Shown: positions 45,187 through 55,321 of the stretch, piece after piece
Layout: every line of letters begins with the position of its first letter
How positions within the stretch are numbered: position 1 is the stretch's first letter
DNA from: Chitinophagaceae bacterium
Lineage (GTDB): Bacteria > Bacteroidota > Bacteroidia > Chitinophagales > Chitinophagaceae
Direction of reading: 5' to 3'
NCBI GenBank assembly: GCA_020847395.1
Contig: JADLCD010000040.1
Coordinates: 46,738-110,737 of the forward strand
Length of the DNA: 64,000 nt
Notes under the pieces: model-generated
The model's input: only the letters and a program-made list of their open reading frames with translations
What the model was told of the DNA's origin: nothing
Databases searched by the model: none
Translations under genes and position numbers: made by a program

Positions 45187-46321
45187 GAAAAAGAAAATTC
45201 TCGTTTTTACAGACTGGTACAAACCTGGTTTCAAAGCCGGAGGTCCGATAAGATCCTGTGTAAACTTTTCAGATAACATGAACCGGGATTATGATGTTTT
45301 TGTATTTACAACCGACCGTGATCTCGGCGAAACCCAACCCTATATTAATGTTGAACGCGATAAATGGATCAGCAGAGAAGGTATAACTATTTTATATGCT
45401 TCGCCCTCATTTCTGACATGGAAAAATACCAGAAAGATTTTTAATGAGATCAAGCCCGATTATGTTTATATAAACAGTATGTATTCGCGATATTTTACCA
45501 TCTATCCTTTATTAATAAAATGGCTGGGACTAACAGATACTAATGTTATTCTTGCTCCAAGAGGAATGCTAAAAAAAACTGCATTACAGTTTAAGGCAAC
45601 CAGGAAAAAGATTTTTTTATTTTTATTCAAAGTTTTATGCATTCACAAGCAAGTTGTGTTTCATGCAACCGACAGCACAGAAATAGTAGATATAAAGGCA
45701 ACATTTGGTTCCAATACAAAATGCAGCCGGGTATCTAATTTCCCTCCTCTTCAACAAGCCGCATTTAATTATATAGAAAAACAAAAAGGGTCATTAAAAA
45801 TTATTTTTGTGGGTCGTATACACCCGATAAAAAATCTTACTTTATTACTTGGTTATTTGAAAAATTTACATATAGAGGTTCTGTTTACAATTGTTGGTAC
45901 AATAGAAGATGAAACATATTGGAATAAATGTCAACAATTGATAAAATCATTCCCGGAAAACATTCAGGTTATATTTAAAAAAGACATTCCAAATACAGCT
46001 ATCGAAACTCTTATAGCAGATCATCATATTTTTGCGCTCCCAACGGAAGGCGAGAACTTTGGACATGCTATTTTCGAAGCGCTTTCGGTTGGCCGCCCGG
46101 TTTTAATAAGCGATCAAACACCGTGGAAAAATTTATCTAAGGTAAATGCCGGGTGGGACTTACCTTTAAGTGCGCCCGGGGCATTTGTTGATGTCTTAAA
46201 TAATGTTGCGGAAATGGATGATGAAGCATTTAAGATTTGGTGCAGGGGTGCATGGCAACTGGCCAATGATTATATTACAAAATCTGATCTTAAAAATCAG
46301 TATTTAAAACTATTTAGCTGA
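45173..46321 (+). CDS. GT4-family glycosyltransferase
   Basis: A protein of about 382 residues. The N-terminal domain reads ILVFTDWYKPGFKAGGPIRSCVNF, and later NSMYSRYFTIYPLLI. The C-terminal donor domain has KIIFVGRIHPIKNLTLLLGYL and the E-x7-E-like motif in ALPTEGENFGHAIFEALSVGRPV, both hallmarks of GT4 retaining enzymes. The track's 45107 start lies deep within asnB; the ATG at 45173 (MELIKKKKILVF) gives a normal N-terminus. It is followed 1 bp later by the carbamoyltransferase. Confidence 0.88.
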   Translation: MELIKKKKILVFTDWYKPGFKAGGPIRSCVNFSDNMNRDYDVFVFTTDRDLGETQPYINVERDKWISREGITILYASPSFLTWKNTRKIFNEIKPDYVYINSMYSRYFTIYPLLIKWLGLTDTNVILAPRGMLKKTALQFKATRKKIFLFLFKVLCIHKQVVFHATDSTEIVDIKATFGSNTKCSRVSNFPPLQQAAFNYIEKQKGSLKIIFVGRIHPIKNLTLLLGYLKNLHIEVLFTIVGTIEDETYWNKCQQLIKSFPENIQVIFKKDIPNTAIETLIADHHIFALPTEGENFGHAIFEALSVGRPVLISDQTPWKNLSKVNAGWDLPLSAPGAFVDVLNNVAEMDDEAFKIWCRGAWQLANDYITKSDLKNQYLKLFS

Positions 46322-46322
46322 T

Positions 46323-48050
46323 ATGTATATTTTAGGAATAAATGCTTACCATGCAGATTCATCTGCCGCCATTTTTAAAGATGGTGAAATGATTGCTGCA
46401 ACAGAAGAAGAACGCTTTACCCGTGTTAAACATTGGGCCGGCTTTCCGGCTTTGGCAATACAATTTTGTTTAAAAGAAGCCGGCATCTGTTTAAACAAGG
46501 TAGATTATATCACAATTGGCAGAGATACCAATGCCAAGTTGATGAAGAAGGTTGGTTATCTTCTGGCTAATCCATCTCTTGTAAGCGGTGCTATTAAAAG
46601 ATATCAAAACGCTAAAGAGGTTACAAGTCTTGAAGAGGAGTTTAAAAAAATTGATGCCTCTGTTGATTATAAAGCACTAAAGAAAAAGATAAAAAATATT
46701 GAGCATCATCGCAGCCATTTAGCCTCTGCTTTTTTTGCTTCGCCTTTTGAAGAGGCTGCGTTGCTTTCTATTGACGGTTCTGGCGATTTTACAACAACCA
46801 TGATTGGTATTGGCAGAAAAAATAAAATTGAAGTATTGGATAGTGTTGATTTTCCTGTTTCCTGTGGATTATTTTATACTGCTTTTACACAGTTTCTTGG
46901 TTTCCCGCATTATGGTGATGAGTATAAAGTGATGGGCTTAGCTCCTTATGGTGAGCCAAAGTATGTAGATAAGGTTAAAGAAGTACTTACTTTTTTGCCG
47001 GATGGTTTATACACGTGGAAATCAGAATATTTTATTCCGCCCACCAAAGCCGGGTTTAAGTATGAAAATAATATACCTTATGTTGGCAATCTTTTTTCAG
47101 AAAAATTTATAGAAGCTTTTGGTCAGCCACGTAAAAAAGAAGAGGAGCTTACACAATATCATAAAGACCTTGCTACTTCTGTTCAACGTGTTACTGAAGA
47201 ATTGATATTTTATATTCTCAAAAAATTAAGGGAAAGAACAGGGCTGGAGAACGTTTGTATAGCCGGCGGAGTGGCACAAAATTCTGTTGCGAATGGTAAA
47301 GTGGCTGAAGCAACCGGCTTTAAAAATGTATATATTCCTTCTGCAGGTCACGATGCCGGCATTTCTATGGGGTCAGCACTATATCTTTATAATCATGTAT
47401 TAGATCAGCCACGAGCTAAACCTATTTGGTCTGCCTATACCGGAAGCAGGTTTACTAATGATGAAATTGAAGAATTTCTCCAGTCAAGAAATATCAACTA
47501 CAAAAAACTACCCGACGAAGAGTTGTTTGAAGTAGTTACAGAAAAGCTGATTGAACCCGGAGTTGTAGGCTGGTTTAATGGAAGAGCAGAGTTCGGCCCC
47601 CGTGCATTAGGAGCAAGGTCTATAATTGCTGATCCGCGAAATTCAAAAGCAAAAGATCTGCTTAACTTAAAAATAAAGAGAAGGGAAAGTTTCAGGCCTT
47701 TTGCTCCTTCTATTTTGAAGGAATATACAGAAGAATTTTTTACAAAAAATGATGAAGTGCCTTTTATGGAAAAAGTATTTCCAATAAAGAAAGAAAAGCA
47801 TGCTTTAATTCCGGCTGTAACGCATGTAGATGGTACAGGTAGATTGCAAACGGTTGACAGGAATGTTTCTCCAAGATATTATGGTTTAATAGAAGCATTT
47901 AGAAAAAAAACGGGAGTACCCATTTTGTTGAATACATCTTTCAATGAAAATGAGCCGATAGTAAATACGCCTGCAGAGGCTCTGGATTGTTTTTTAAGAA
48001 CACAAATGGACATGCTGGTTTTGGAAAATTGTGTAATTGAAAGGAAATGA
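46323..48050 (+). CDS. NodU/CmcH-family O-carbamoyltransferase
   Basis: A 575-residue enzyme of the NodU/TobZ family. The N-terminal ASKHA-like domain begins [32 protein letters not shown], with the metal-binding [15 protein letters not shown] region near residue 127 and GSGDFTTT near 155. The C-terminal domain has [16 protein letters not shown] (near 420), typical of these proteins. It transfers a carbamoyl group from carbamoyl phosphate, via carbamoyl-AMP, to a sugar hydroxyl. In this locus it probably decorates the polysaccharide repeat unit. Confidence 0.92.
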   Translation: MYILGINAYHADSSAAIFKDGEMIAATEEERFTRVKHWAGFPALAIQFCLKEAGICLNKVDYITIGRDTNAKLMKKVGYLLANPSLVSGAIKRYQNAKEVTSLEEEFKKIDASVDYKALKKKIKNIEHHRSHLASAFFASPFEEAALLSIDGSGDFTTTMIGIGRKNKIEVLDSVDFPVSCGLFYTAFTQFLGFPHYGDEYKVMGLAPYGEPKYVDKVKEVLTFLPDGLYTWKSEYFIPPTKAGFKYENNIPYVGNLFSEKFIEAFGQPRKKEEELTQYHKDLATSVQRVTEELIFYILKKLRERTGLENVCIAGGVAQNSVANGKVAEATGFKNVYIPSAGHDAGISMGSALYLYNHVLDQPRAKPIWSAYTGSRFTNDEIEEFLQSRNINYKKLPDEELFEVVTEKLIEPGVVGWFNGRAEFGPRALGARSIIADPRNSKAKDLLNLKIKRRESFRPFAPSILKEYTEEFFTKNDEVPFMEKVFPIKKEKHALIPAVTHVDGTGRLQTVDRNVSPRYYGLIEAFRKKTGVPILLNTSFNENEPIVNTPAEALDCFLRTQMDMLVLENCVIERK

Positions 48051-48078
48051 ACCGATAAAAATTATTGAGAAAAACAGA

Positions 48079-49131
48079 ATGAAAAAAATTCTTATAACAG
48101 GCTCCTCCGGACTAATTGGTTCAGAAGTCTGCGTTTTTTTTGCAAACAAAGGTTGGGAAATTCATGGAGTTGATAATAATCAGCGGGCTATATTTTTTGG
48201 TAATCAGGGGGATACCCGATGGAACCAGCAGCGATTAGAAACAACTTTGAAAAACTTTCACCACCATGAAATTGATATTCGTAACCGGGAGGGGATTATA
48301 AAATTGATAGCCGAAATAGCCCCCGATGCTATTGTTCATACTGCTGCACAACCGAGCCATGACAGGGCTGCCGCGATTCCATTTGAAGATTTTGATACGA
48401 ATGCCGTAGGTACCTTTAACTTGCTTGAAGCAACCCGCCGCTATAGTACAAATATTCCATTCGTGCATATGTCTACCAATAAAGTATATGGCGATGCGCC
48501 CAACGAGATAGCTATGAAGGAATTAGAAACACGTTGGGATTATGCAGATGATGCATATTCAAATGGTATTTCGGAAACGTTCAGGATTGATCAGTCAAAG
48601 CATTCGCTTTTTGGGGCATCAAAAGTATCTTCCGATATTTCTGTACAGGAATATGGACGATATTTTAACATGCCTACTGCTTGCTTGCGTGGAGGATGCC
48701 TTACCGGGCCTAACCATAGTGGCGTTGAATTACATGGATTTTTAAGTTATTTGATCCGTTGTAATCTTGAAGAAAAGCAGTATACTGTTTTTGGCTATAA
48801 AGGAAAACAGGTTAGAGATAATATACACTCATACGATGTTGCAAATTTTATTCATGAATTTATATCAGCCCCCAGGGTTGGCGAAGTATACAACATCGGA
48901 GGTGGAAAGGAAAATACCTGTTCTCTTATTGAAGCGTTTGATATTATATCTTCTATCTCGGGCAAGCCAATGCAATATAAATACGATTCTAATAATCGTA
49001 TAGGCGATCATATTTGCTATTATAGTGATCTTCGGAAAATGAAAGAACATTATCCAAAATGGGATATTACCAAAAACCTTCAGACAACATTTATGGAGAT
49101 ATATGAGTCATGGATGAAAAGAAACAAATAA
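48079..49131 (+). CDS. CDP-paratose 2-epimerase-like NAD-dependent epimerase
   Basis: A 350-residue extended SDR with cofactor motif [11 protein letters not shown] and MSTNKVYGD. The [21 protein letters not shown] and [13 protein letters not shown] segments place it near the CDP-paratose/tyvelose 2-epimerase-like group. Where most SDRs have Y-x3-K, this one has F178-x3-K182 (FGASK), so the usual catalytic Tyr is missing or supplied elsewhere. The track's 48037 start overlaps the carbamoyltransferase; the ATG at 48079 gives a normal N-terminus. The glycosyltransferase gene overlaps its end by 22 bp. Confidence 0.8.
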   Translation: MKKILITGSSGLIGSEVCVFFANKGWEIHGVDNNQRAIFFGNQGDTRWNQQRLETTLKNFHHHEIDIRNREGIIKLIAEIAPDAIVHTAAQPSHDRAAAIPFEDFDTNAVGTFNLLEATRRYSTNIPFVHMSTNKVYGDAPNEIAMKELETRWDYADDAYSNGISETFRIDQSKHSLFGASKVSSDISVQEYGRYFNMPTACLRGGCLTGPNHSGVELHGFLSYLIRCNLEEKQYTVFGYKGKQVRDNIHSYDVANFIHEFISAPRVGEVYNIGGGKENTCSLIEAFDIISSISGKPMQYKYDSNNRIGDHICYYSDLRKMKEHYPKWDITKNLQTTFMEIYESWMKRNK

Positions 49132-50261
49132 GCGTAACAATTGTAAATAAAAACTACCCTCCCAATCCGGGTATAACAGGAGAATCGGCTAATGAACTTG
49201 CCTCCTGGTTAATAGCACGGGGGTGTAAAGTAAAAACAATCCATACTGACGGACTTTATGCAGGTGGCTCAAGTGCTACAAATTCTGCCGGGGAATCAAT
49301 TACTTTAAAAAGTATTTATAATGGTAAGAATAAATTCATTCGCCTTGTTGCAAGTTTTATTGAGAGTTACAGGCTTATAAAAAAAGCGCGTGATTCTGGC
49401 GAAGGGCTTCGTATTATAATGACGGATCCGCCTTTTTTAATTTTCTGGAGTTCTTTATTATTAAAAAATAACACTTGGGCATATTGGAGTATGGACCTTT
49501 ATCCTGAAGCTTTTGTATCAGGCAACCTGGTTACAAAAAAAAACATTCTTTACAAACAATTTAAAAGAATTACCAGGAATAATCCGCCAACCTATCTTAT
49601 AGCATTAGGAGAACGTCAACTTAATTTTCTGCAAGCAGAATATAAATCCGGTATAAAAAGTAGTACGGTTTTGCCTTGTGGTATCAATACAAGTGATTTC
49701 AGCATAGTGATGACTAAGCCTGATTGGAAAAAAGATGACGGAAAAATATATATTGGTTATTGTGGAAATTTGGGAGAAGCTCACTCGGCAATGTTTGTTT
49801 TTAATGTTATAAGCTTTTTAGATCCTGAAAAATTTACCATGATACTCTCTGTATATGGCTCGAAAGCACAGCAAGTATTAAGCATTGCCCAAAATAAACC
49901 AGGTATAATTATTGTTCCTCGTGTTGAAAGATACCAATTGCCATTGATTGATGTACATATGGTTACGCTTTTGCCAAGATGGGATAATATATGTGTGCCA
50001 TCTAAGGCTGTAAGTGCAGTTTGCGAGGGTGGAACAATATTGTTCTGCGGTAGTAAGGATAATGATAATTGGTATTATTTGCAAAACGCGGGATGGTTTA
50101 TAGAGGATTCCGATACTATAGAAATCGCAGTAAAAAAATGGCTATCGGACATTTCAACTGACGAAATTCTTATAAAGAAAAAAGAGGCAAAAAAAATTGC
50201 TATAAATCTGCATCAAATTAAAAAGGAAGCGTTTATTCAAATAGAGTCATTTGCCAGTTGA
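49110..50261 (+). CDS. GT4-type glycosyltransferase (WbuB-like)
   Basis: A 383-residue GT-B enzyme. The N-terminal part, [32 protein letters not shown], and the [11 protein letters not shown] segment are typical of WbuB/WcaI-type transferases. The donor half includes [19 protein letters not shown] and [21 protein letters not shown]. The ATG at 49110 lies within the epimerase gene's end, and the overlap suggests coupled expression. It is the last sugar transferase of the locus and may act early or late in repeat assembly. Confidence 0.82.
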   Translation: MDEKKQISVTIVNKNYPPNPGITGESANELASWLIARGCKVKTIHTDGLYAGGSSATNSAGESITLKSIYNGKNKFIRLVASFIESYRLIKKARDSGEGLRIIMTDPPFLIFWSSLLLKNNTWAYWSMDLYPEAFVSGNLVTKKNILYKQFKRITRNNPPTYLIALGERQLNFLQAEYKSGIKSSTVLPCGINTSDFSIVMTKPDWKKDDGKIYIGYCGNLGEAHSAMFVFNVISFLDPEKFTMILSVYGSKAQQVLSIAQNKPGIIIVPRVERYQLPLIDVHMVTLLPRWDNICVPSKAVSAVCEGGTILFCGSKDNDNWYYLQNAGWFIEDSDTIEIAVKKWLSDISTDEILIKKKEAKKIAINLHQIKKEAFIQIESFAS

Positions 50262-50313
50262 ACGCAGAGATTAAATAGTGAGCCATTAATTCTTAGTTTG
50301 TAATAAAATCTAT

Positions 50314-51054
50314 ATGTTCTCCTTCTTTAAAAAAAAGCAACCCGTGTTTTCCGGAGACCTGAGCATCCTGCATACAGATATGCACTCTCATCTTCTCCCT
50401 GGAATTGATGACGGCTCTCCGGATACAGATACATCTATAAAGTTAATTGAAGGATTAATGGAGTTAGGATATAAAAAATTTATTACTACTCCGCATTTAA
50501 TGATTGACCTCTACCCCAACAACAGGCAAACTATAACGAGCGCATACAATAAACTAACTGCCGAGCTGGAAAAAAGAAAAATGAATGTAGAAATAAAAGC
50601 CGCGGCAGAATATTTTCTTGATGATCACTTTGACAGTTTGCTTGAAAAAAAAGAGCCGCTGCTTACCATTAAAGACAACCTGGTACTGGTTGAATTTTCG
50701 TTTGCAAGCATTCCTTATGATTATAAACAAAAAATATTTCAAATACAGTTGAATGGATATAAACCTGTTCTCGCTCATCCTGAACGATATATTTACCTCC
50801 ATACAAAGCCAGAGATTTATGAAGAATTGCGGGATTTGGGTTGTTTGTTTCAGATAAACCTGCTTTCTCTTATTGGTTATTACGGCAAAAGCATTGCCCA
50901 GGCTGCTGATCGTCTTATTAAGAAAAAACAAATTGAGTTACTTGGCACAGACCTTCATCATGACAGGCATCTTAATAATCTTTTCAGAACAGAACTACTT
51001 CAAAAAGCAAATGAAATTGCAAATGCACTTCCACTGCTTAATGCGCAACTATAA
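50314..51054 (+). CDS. CpsB/CapC/YwqE-type PHP-domain tyrosine phosphatase
   Basis: A 246-residue metal-dependent phosphatase of the PHP superfamily. Metal ligands appear in HTDMHSHLLPGIDDGS (residues ~20-35), TTPHLM, AAEYFLDDHF, LAHPERY (near 149) and GTDLHHDRH (near 212). The length fits YwqE. This family removes phosphate from BY-kinase tyrosine tails, so its target is probably the kinase at 16431. As the last gene of the locus, it pairs with that kinase at the other end. Its stop lies 2 bp from the convergent idi stop. Confidence 0.92.
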   Translation: MFSFFKKKQPVFSGDLSILHTDMHSHLLPGIDDGSPDTDTSIKLIEGLMELGYKKFITTPHLMIDLYPNNRQTITSAYNKLTAELEKRKMNVEIKAAAEYFLDDHFDSLLEKKEPLLTIKDNLVLVEFSFASIPYDYKQKIFQIQLNGYKPVLAHPERYIYLHTKPEIYEELRDLGCLFQINLLSLIGYYGKSIAQAADRLIKKKQIELLGTDLHHDRHLNNLFRTELLQKANEIANALPLLNAQL

Positions 51055-51056
51055 AC

Positions 51057-51581
51057 TTATTGTTCCGCTAAATACTTCTCAATTTTTGGTAAAGCAATAA
51101 TAAACCACGCAGTATATAACTGTGGTTTTGTTAACAATTCTTCTTTAATTATTTCCATAGGCTTATAGCAATAATCCATTACTTCATCCGGATTTGGTTC
51201 AATCGGCCCGTCATATATACCGGTAAATACATGATCAAATTCGTTTTCCGTGAGCCCATTGTCAAAACTTGCGCTATAAGTAAAGTCAAATGCTTTCTTA
51301 ATATCAACGGTAAATCCCAGCTCTTCCCTTAATCTTCTTTTCGCCCCGTTTATTGTTTCTTCTCCAGGACGAGGGTGACTACAGCAGGCATTTGTCCATA
51401 GCCCTGCGCTATGATATTTGGTTAACGCTCTTTGCTGCAACAACATTTCTCCTTTTGCATTAAAAATAAACACGCTAAAAGCTCTATGCAATAACGCTTT
51501 ATAATGAGCTTCCATTTTTTCCGCAGTACCTACCTGTTCATCTGTTTCATTTACAAGTATAATTTCGTGTGTGTTGCTCAT
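51057..51581 (-). CDS. idi: isopentenyl-diphosphate delta-isomerase type I
   Basis: A 174-residue Nudix-fold isomerase interconverting IPP and DMAPP for isoprenoid synthesis. The metal-site and catalytic Cys region is LWTNACCSHPRPGEE (near residue 62), and the Nudix-like acidic part is AKRRLREELGF. LTENEFDHVFTG and the C-terminal WFIIALPKI match type I enzymes. It is convergent with the polysaccharide operon, with only 2 bp between stop codons and no obvious terminator, so transcripts may overlap. The start is the ATG at 51581. Confidence 0.94.
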   Translation of the reverse strand: MSNTHEIILVNETDEQVGTAEKMEAHYKALLHRAFSVFIFNAKGEMLLQQRALTKYHSAGLWTNACCSHPRPGEETINGAKRRLREELGFTVDIKKAFDFTYSASFDNGLTENEFDHVFTGIYDGPIEPNPDEVMDYCYKPMEIIKEELLTKPQLYTAWFIIALPKIEKYLAEQ

Positions 51582-51772
51582 TGCCTTGCACTATAATTTA
51601 CAAATATGCAAATATCTGCAATTCCATTGCATTTGTTATGATGAATTTATTGCCGTAAGTATAATTTGTTTTGCCCTGCCAGGCACCTTTTCCAAAAAAA
51701 AGAGGATGCATCAAAAATAAAAAAGGAGCTTGAGAATCGCATAAATGGGTACATGCCTCCATCAGGTATCCG

Positions 51773-51818
51773 AAGAAAAAGAGGCTGACTCAAAAATATG
51801 AGTCAGCCTCTTTTTCTT
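51773..51818 (-). terminator. perfect 20-bp stem terminator downstream of typA
   Basis: Arms at 51773-51792 and 51799-51818 are perfect inverted copies of 20 bp around a 6-nt AAAATA loop; the arms end in an A/T-rich AAGAAAAA/TTTTTCTT section. It starts 18 bp past the typA stop. The T-run is built into both arms, so it can work in both directions, though no plus-strand gene approaches it. Confidence 0.88.
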
Positions 51819-51835
51819 TATTTTTAAAAAAATTC

Positions 51836-53647
51836 TTACGCTTCCTGCGCACTCATTTGTTTAGACTGTCTCTTACGATCTTCTTCATTCAATATTAGTT
51901 TACGCATACGAATAAAGTTCGGTGTTACTTCAATACATTCATCAAACTGTATATACTCCATGCACTCTTCAAGTGTCATCAATGTTTTGGGAGCAATGCG
52001 GGTTGCGTCATCGCTACCACTGGCGCGGTGGTTTGTCAACTTTTTACCTTCGGTAGCATTTACTACGAGGTCGCCGGGCTTAATATGTTCGGCTATAATT
52101 TGTCCTGCATATACATCCTCACCCGGGTCAACAAAAAACGTTCCGCGATCCTGCAATTTATCTATTGAATAGCCAGTTGTTTTTTCCTGGTTCTTTGAAA
52201 GCAATACTCCGTTATTTCTTCCTGGAATGGGCCCCTTCCAGGGCTTGTATTCATTAAAGCGGTGAGCCATTACAGCTTCGCCGGTTGTTGCAGTAAGCAT
52301 TTGCGTACGCAAACCAATTAACCCGCGTGAAGGAATTTCAAATTCAAGGTGCTGCATATTGCCTTTAGTTTCCATCACCAGCATTTCGCCTTTACGGCGT
52401 GATACAAGATCAATTACTTTACTGGCAAATTCTTCAGGTACATCAACCACCAATGTTTCATAAGGTTCACATTTTTTGCCATCAATGGCTTTTACAATTA
52501 CCTGCGGCTGACCTACAGTTAACTCATATCCTTCACGACGCATGGTTTCAATTAAAATACCGAGGTGTAGAATACCACGGCCATATACCATAAAACTATC
52601 ACCGTTATCTGTATCAAACACACGCAGCGCCAGGTTTTTTTCTGTTTCCTTCATTAACCTGTCGCGCAGGTGACGGCTGGTTACAAATTTACCATCTTTA
52701 CCATAAAATGGTGAGTTGTTAATGCTGAACAACATGTTCATAGTTGGCTCATCCACACTAATTACAGGTAATGCTTCAGGAACTTCCGCATCGGCAATAG
52801 TATCGCCGATATTGAAATCTTCCAACCCTACCACTGCACAAATATCGCCGGCTATTACTTCGGTAGCTTTCTTTTTACCTAATGCTTCAAATATGTATAA
52901 TTCTTTTACTCTCGATTTTTTAACAGAGCCATCCGCCTGCACCAACGCAATCGGCTGGTTTTCTTTAATACTGCCACGGGTTACTTTTCCTACAGCAATA
53001 CGACCAAGGAAAGAAGAGTAATCCAATGATGTAATCTGCATCTGCAGCGGACCTTCATTTACTTTTGGCTCAGGTACATACTTGATTATACCATCAAGTA
53101 ACGGGGTAATATCTTCACTCTGTATAAGTGAATCGTTAAACCAACCATTTTTACCAGAACCATAAAAAGTTGGGAAATCCAATTGTTCTTCGGTAGCATC
53201 AAGATTGAAAAAAAGTTCAAACACCGCGTCATGCACTTCGTCGGGGCGACAGTTGGGTTTGTCTACTTTATTAATAATTACGATAGGTTTCAGGTTTAGT
53301 TGCAAAGCTTTCTGCAACACAAAACGGGTTTGCGGCATCGGTCCTTCAAACGCATCTACCAACAGTAATACACCATCTGCCATTTTCAATACTCTTTCCA
53401 CTTCACCACCAAAGTCGGCGTGGCCCGGAGTATCAATCACGTTAATTTTTACATCCTTGTACACAACAGATGCATTTTTACTGAAAATAGTAATCCCCCT
53501 TTCTCTTTCGAGGTCGTTACTATCCATGATTAATTCACCGCTTTCCTGGTTGGCGCGGAATACATTGGTTTGATGTAAAATCTTGTCAACCAATGTGGTT
53601 TTACCGTGGTCAACGTGTGCGATAATCGCGATGTTTCTAATCTGCAT
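51836..53647 (-). CDS. typA: translational GTPase TypA/BipA
   Basis: A 603-residue ribosome-associated GTPase. G1 is AHVDHGKTTL (residues 10-19), G2/switch is RERGITIFSKNAS, G3 is DTPGHADFGGEV, and G4 is NKVDKPNC. The EF-G-like domains and the BipA-specific C-terminal part follow (HRFNEYKPWKGPIPGRNNG; YIQFDECIEVTPNFIRMRK). Length is normal. BipA assists ribosome assembly and stress growth. It has a TAnnTTTG promoter about 82 bp upstream and a strong terminator downstream, so it is monocistronic. Confidence 0.97.
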   Translation of the reverse strand: MQIRNIAIIAHVDHGKTTLVDKILHQTNVFRANQESGELIMDSNDLERERGITIFSKNASVVYKDVKINVIDTPGHADFGGEVERVLKMADGVLLLVDAFEGPMPQTRFVLQKALQLNLKPIVIINKVDKPNCRPDEVHDAVFELFFNLDATEEQLDFPTFYGSGKNGWFNDSLIQSEDITPLLDGIIKYVPEPKVNEGPLQMQITSLDYSSFLGRIAVGKVTRGSIKENQPIALVQADGSVKKSRVKELYIFEALGKKKATEVIAGDICAVVGLEDFNIGDTIADAEVPEALPVISVDEPTMNMLFSINNSPFYGKDGKFVTSRHLRDRLMKETEKNLALRVFDTDNGDSFMVYGRGILHLGILIETMRREGYELTVGQPQVIVKAIDGKKCEPYETLVVDVPEEFASKVIDLVSRRKGEMLVMETKGNMQHLEFEIPSRGLIGLRTQMLTATTGEAVMAHRFNEYKPWKGPIPGRNNGVLLSKNQEKTTGYSIDKLQDRGTFFVDPGEDVYAGQIIAEHIKPGDLVVNATEGKKLTNHRASGSDDATRIAPKTLMTLEECMEYIQFDECIEVTPNFIRMRKLILNEEDRKRQSKQMSAQEA

Positions 53648-53961
53648 TGTTATTTCTTTAACTTCAATTTTAGTGGCGGCAGCAATGCTTATGGTTGAAT
53701 AATAGGCCTACGCCCAATTTTAAGCGTGCAAAGGTAATATAAATATGCCAGCTATGGAATATTTGGAAAACTTAATTATTTGATGATATGAGCTATATAA
53801 AGTTCCTTCCTGTACTGCTTATTCTTATAGGTGTTTGAAACCTTTTTTTGTGGAGATCCTATACCCGGAGTTCATAGGGGAACACATAGCAGCGTGCCTA
53901 TTTTCTAACAACCAAATGTTTCGCCCGAAAATATTTCAAACACTTATCCAAAATTCCGATA
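53648..53961. other. 314-bp intergenic region between typA and msrB
   Basis: It contains the typA promoter (53729-53736). The small plus ORF at 53835-54026 overlaps msrB antisense and does not look real. Nothing else is recognisable. Confidence 0.5.
53729..53736 (-). promoter_or_regulatory. Bacteroidota -7 element for typA
   Basis: The minus strand reads TACCTTTGCACG, matching TAnnTTTG, 82 bp upstream of the typA ATG. No strong -33 element is visible. Confidence 0.58.
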
Positions 53962-54534
53962 CTACGATTTCTTCTCTTCCTTATATTTCTTCTCTGCTGC
54001 TGAAGCTTTTTCAAAATCAAGGATAACGCCATTTATACAATAGCGTAAACCTGTAGGTGGCGGGCCATCTTCAAAAACATGCCCCAGGTGAGCTTTGCAG
54101 CGACCACATTCAACCTCTGTTCTGTCCATGCCATTTGTGTGGTCGGGAAGATATATGATACTGCTTTTGCTGATGGGTTCATAAAAACTCGGCCAGCCGC
54201 AGCCGCTTTCAAACTTGGTATCACTTCTAAACAATGGATTTCCGCAGGCAGCACAATAGTAGGTACCCACTTCATTAAACTTTTCAAATTTGCTTGTCCA
54301 GGGTCTTTCGGTTCCCTTCATTCTTGCTATATAATAAACATCCTCCGGAAGTGTTTTTTTCCATTCTTCATCAGTAAGGTTGACCTTTGATGTATCTGTA
54401 CGGGAATATACTTTGCCTTTATCATTTTTATTATTATCCATAATAGTTGTTGTATTTTTTTTAGACGACTGTGAAAAGCTGCATTGATGCATAATTAATG
54501 GCAGCACAAGAATAAAAACCGTGAGTAAGCGCAT
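53962..54534 (-). CDS. msrB: exported peptide-methionine (R)-S-oxide reductase
   Basis: A 190-residue MsrB. An N-terminal hydrophobic signal ends in LIMHQC, a possible lipobox, so the enzyme is probably periplasmic or lipid-anchored. The MsrB domain has zinc pairs CAAC (near 97) and CGRC (near 145), and the catalytic RYCINGV near 170. It repairs oxidised methionine in envelope proteins. The track starts at a GTG two codons upstream; the ATG at 54534 (MRLLTVF) is preferred. A TAnnTTTG element lies about 20 bp upstream. Confidence 0.92.
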   Translation of the reverse strand: MRLLTVFILVLPLIMHQCSFSQSSKKNTTTIMDNNKNDKGKVYSRTDTSKVNLTDEEWKKTLPEDVYYIARMKGTERPWTSKFEKFNEVGTYYCAACGNPLFRSDTKFESGCGWPSFYEPISKSSIIYLPDHTNGMDRTEVECGRCKAHLGHVFEDGPPPTGLRYCINGVILDFEKASAAEKKYKEEKKS

Positions 54535-54554
54535 ATACACTGTTTTTAGAGGTA

Positions 54555-54562
54555 CAAAATTA
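54555..54562 (-). promoter_or_regulatory. Bacteroidota -7 element for msrB
   Basis: The minus strand reads TAATTTTGTACC, matching TAnnTTTG, about 20 bp before the ATG at 54534. A TTG lies about 25 bp further upstream, farther than the usual -33 spacing. Confidence 0.5.
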
Positions 54563-54656
54563 CAAAAGCATACGATGCATTCTATGCCAATTTCTGTGTT
54601 GGATAGTTAAAAATAGCTGTCGCAAAATTTGTTAATGGTTTATTAATACGTTCCTT

Positions 54657-54664
54657 TATATTTG
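54657..54664 (+). promoter_or_regulatory. Bacteroidota -7 element for adk
   Basis: TATATTTGCCAC matches TAnnTTTG about 25 bp upstream of the adk ATG. A TTG at 54629-54631 is a possible, rather distant -33 element. Confidence 0.6.
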
Positions 54665-54689
54665 CCACTCACCTAAGGTTAGTAAGTAC

Positions 54690-55265
54690 ATGTTCAATTT
54701 AATTTTGTTTGGGCCTCCGGGTAGCGGCAAGGGTACGCAATCTGAAAAGCTCATTGCCAAATATGGTTTAAAGCATCTTTCTACAGGCGATTTGCTGCGC
54801 AGCGAAATAGCGGCGCAAACCCCATTAGGCATTGAAGCCAAGAGCTTTATGGATAAAGGTCAGCTTGTGCCAGACGAAGTAGTTATCGGAATGATCAGTT
54901 CTGCATTGGATAGCAATCCCGATGCAAAAGGTTTTTTGTTTGATGGTTTTCCACGTACGGAAGCCCAGGCGGAAGCGCTTGACAAACTGCTGAAACTTAA
55001 AAAAACGGCTATTCATTTAATGCTGGCAATGGATGTGTCTGAAGCCGAACTTATAAAACGTTTACTCGGCCGTGGCAAAACTTCCGGCAGAAGTGATGAT
55101 ACCAATGAAGAAGTAATTAAAGCCCGTATAGCGGAGTATCACAAAAAAACCACCGCTGTTGCAGATTACTATATGAAGTTTGACAAAGTGAAACACATTA
55201 AAGGTGAAGGTACTGTTGACGAAATATTTGCGGCCATCAGTAAAGAGATAGAAGGAAAAATATAA
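54690..55265 (+). CDS. adk: adenylate kinase (short form)
   Basis: A 191-residue nucleotide kinase interconverting ATP + AMP and 2 ADP. The P-loop is GPPGSGKGTQS (residues 7-17), the AMP-site motif is LSTGDLLRSEI, and FDGFPRTEAQAEAL is typical. The LID is short (LGRGKTSGRSDDT) and lacks the zinc cysteines of long-form enzymes. It has its own promoter and a terminator 25 bp downstream. Essential housekeeping gene. Confidence 0.97.
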   Translation: MFNLILFGPPGSGKGTQSEKLIAKYGLKHLSTGDLLRSEIAAQTPLGIEAKSFMDKGQLVPDEVVIGMISSALDSNPDAKGFLFDGFPRTEAQAEALDKLLKLKKTAIHLMLAMDVSEAELIKRLLGRGKTSGRSDDTNEEVIKARIAEYHKKTTAVADYYMKFDKVKHIKGEGTVDEIFAAISKEIEGKI

Positions 55266-55290
55266 TTGCGTTTTAAAATTTCTATAGATG

Positions 55291-55321
55291 AATTACGGCT
55301 TACCTGCCGTAATTTTTTTTG
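55291..55321 (+). terminator. intrinsic terminator of adk inside the convergent lipoprotein gene
   Basis: AATTACGGC (55291-55299) and GCCGTAATT (55306-55314) form a perfect 9-bp stem with a 6-nt loop, followed by a T run. It ends adk transcription. The same bases encode the last residues and stop codon of the minus-strand lipoprotein gene. Confidence 0.88.
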
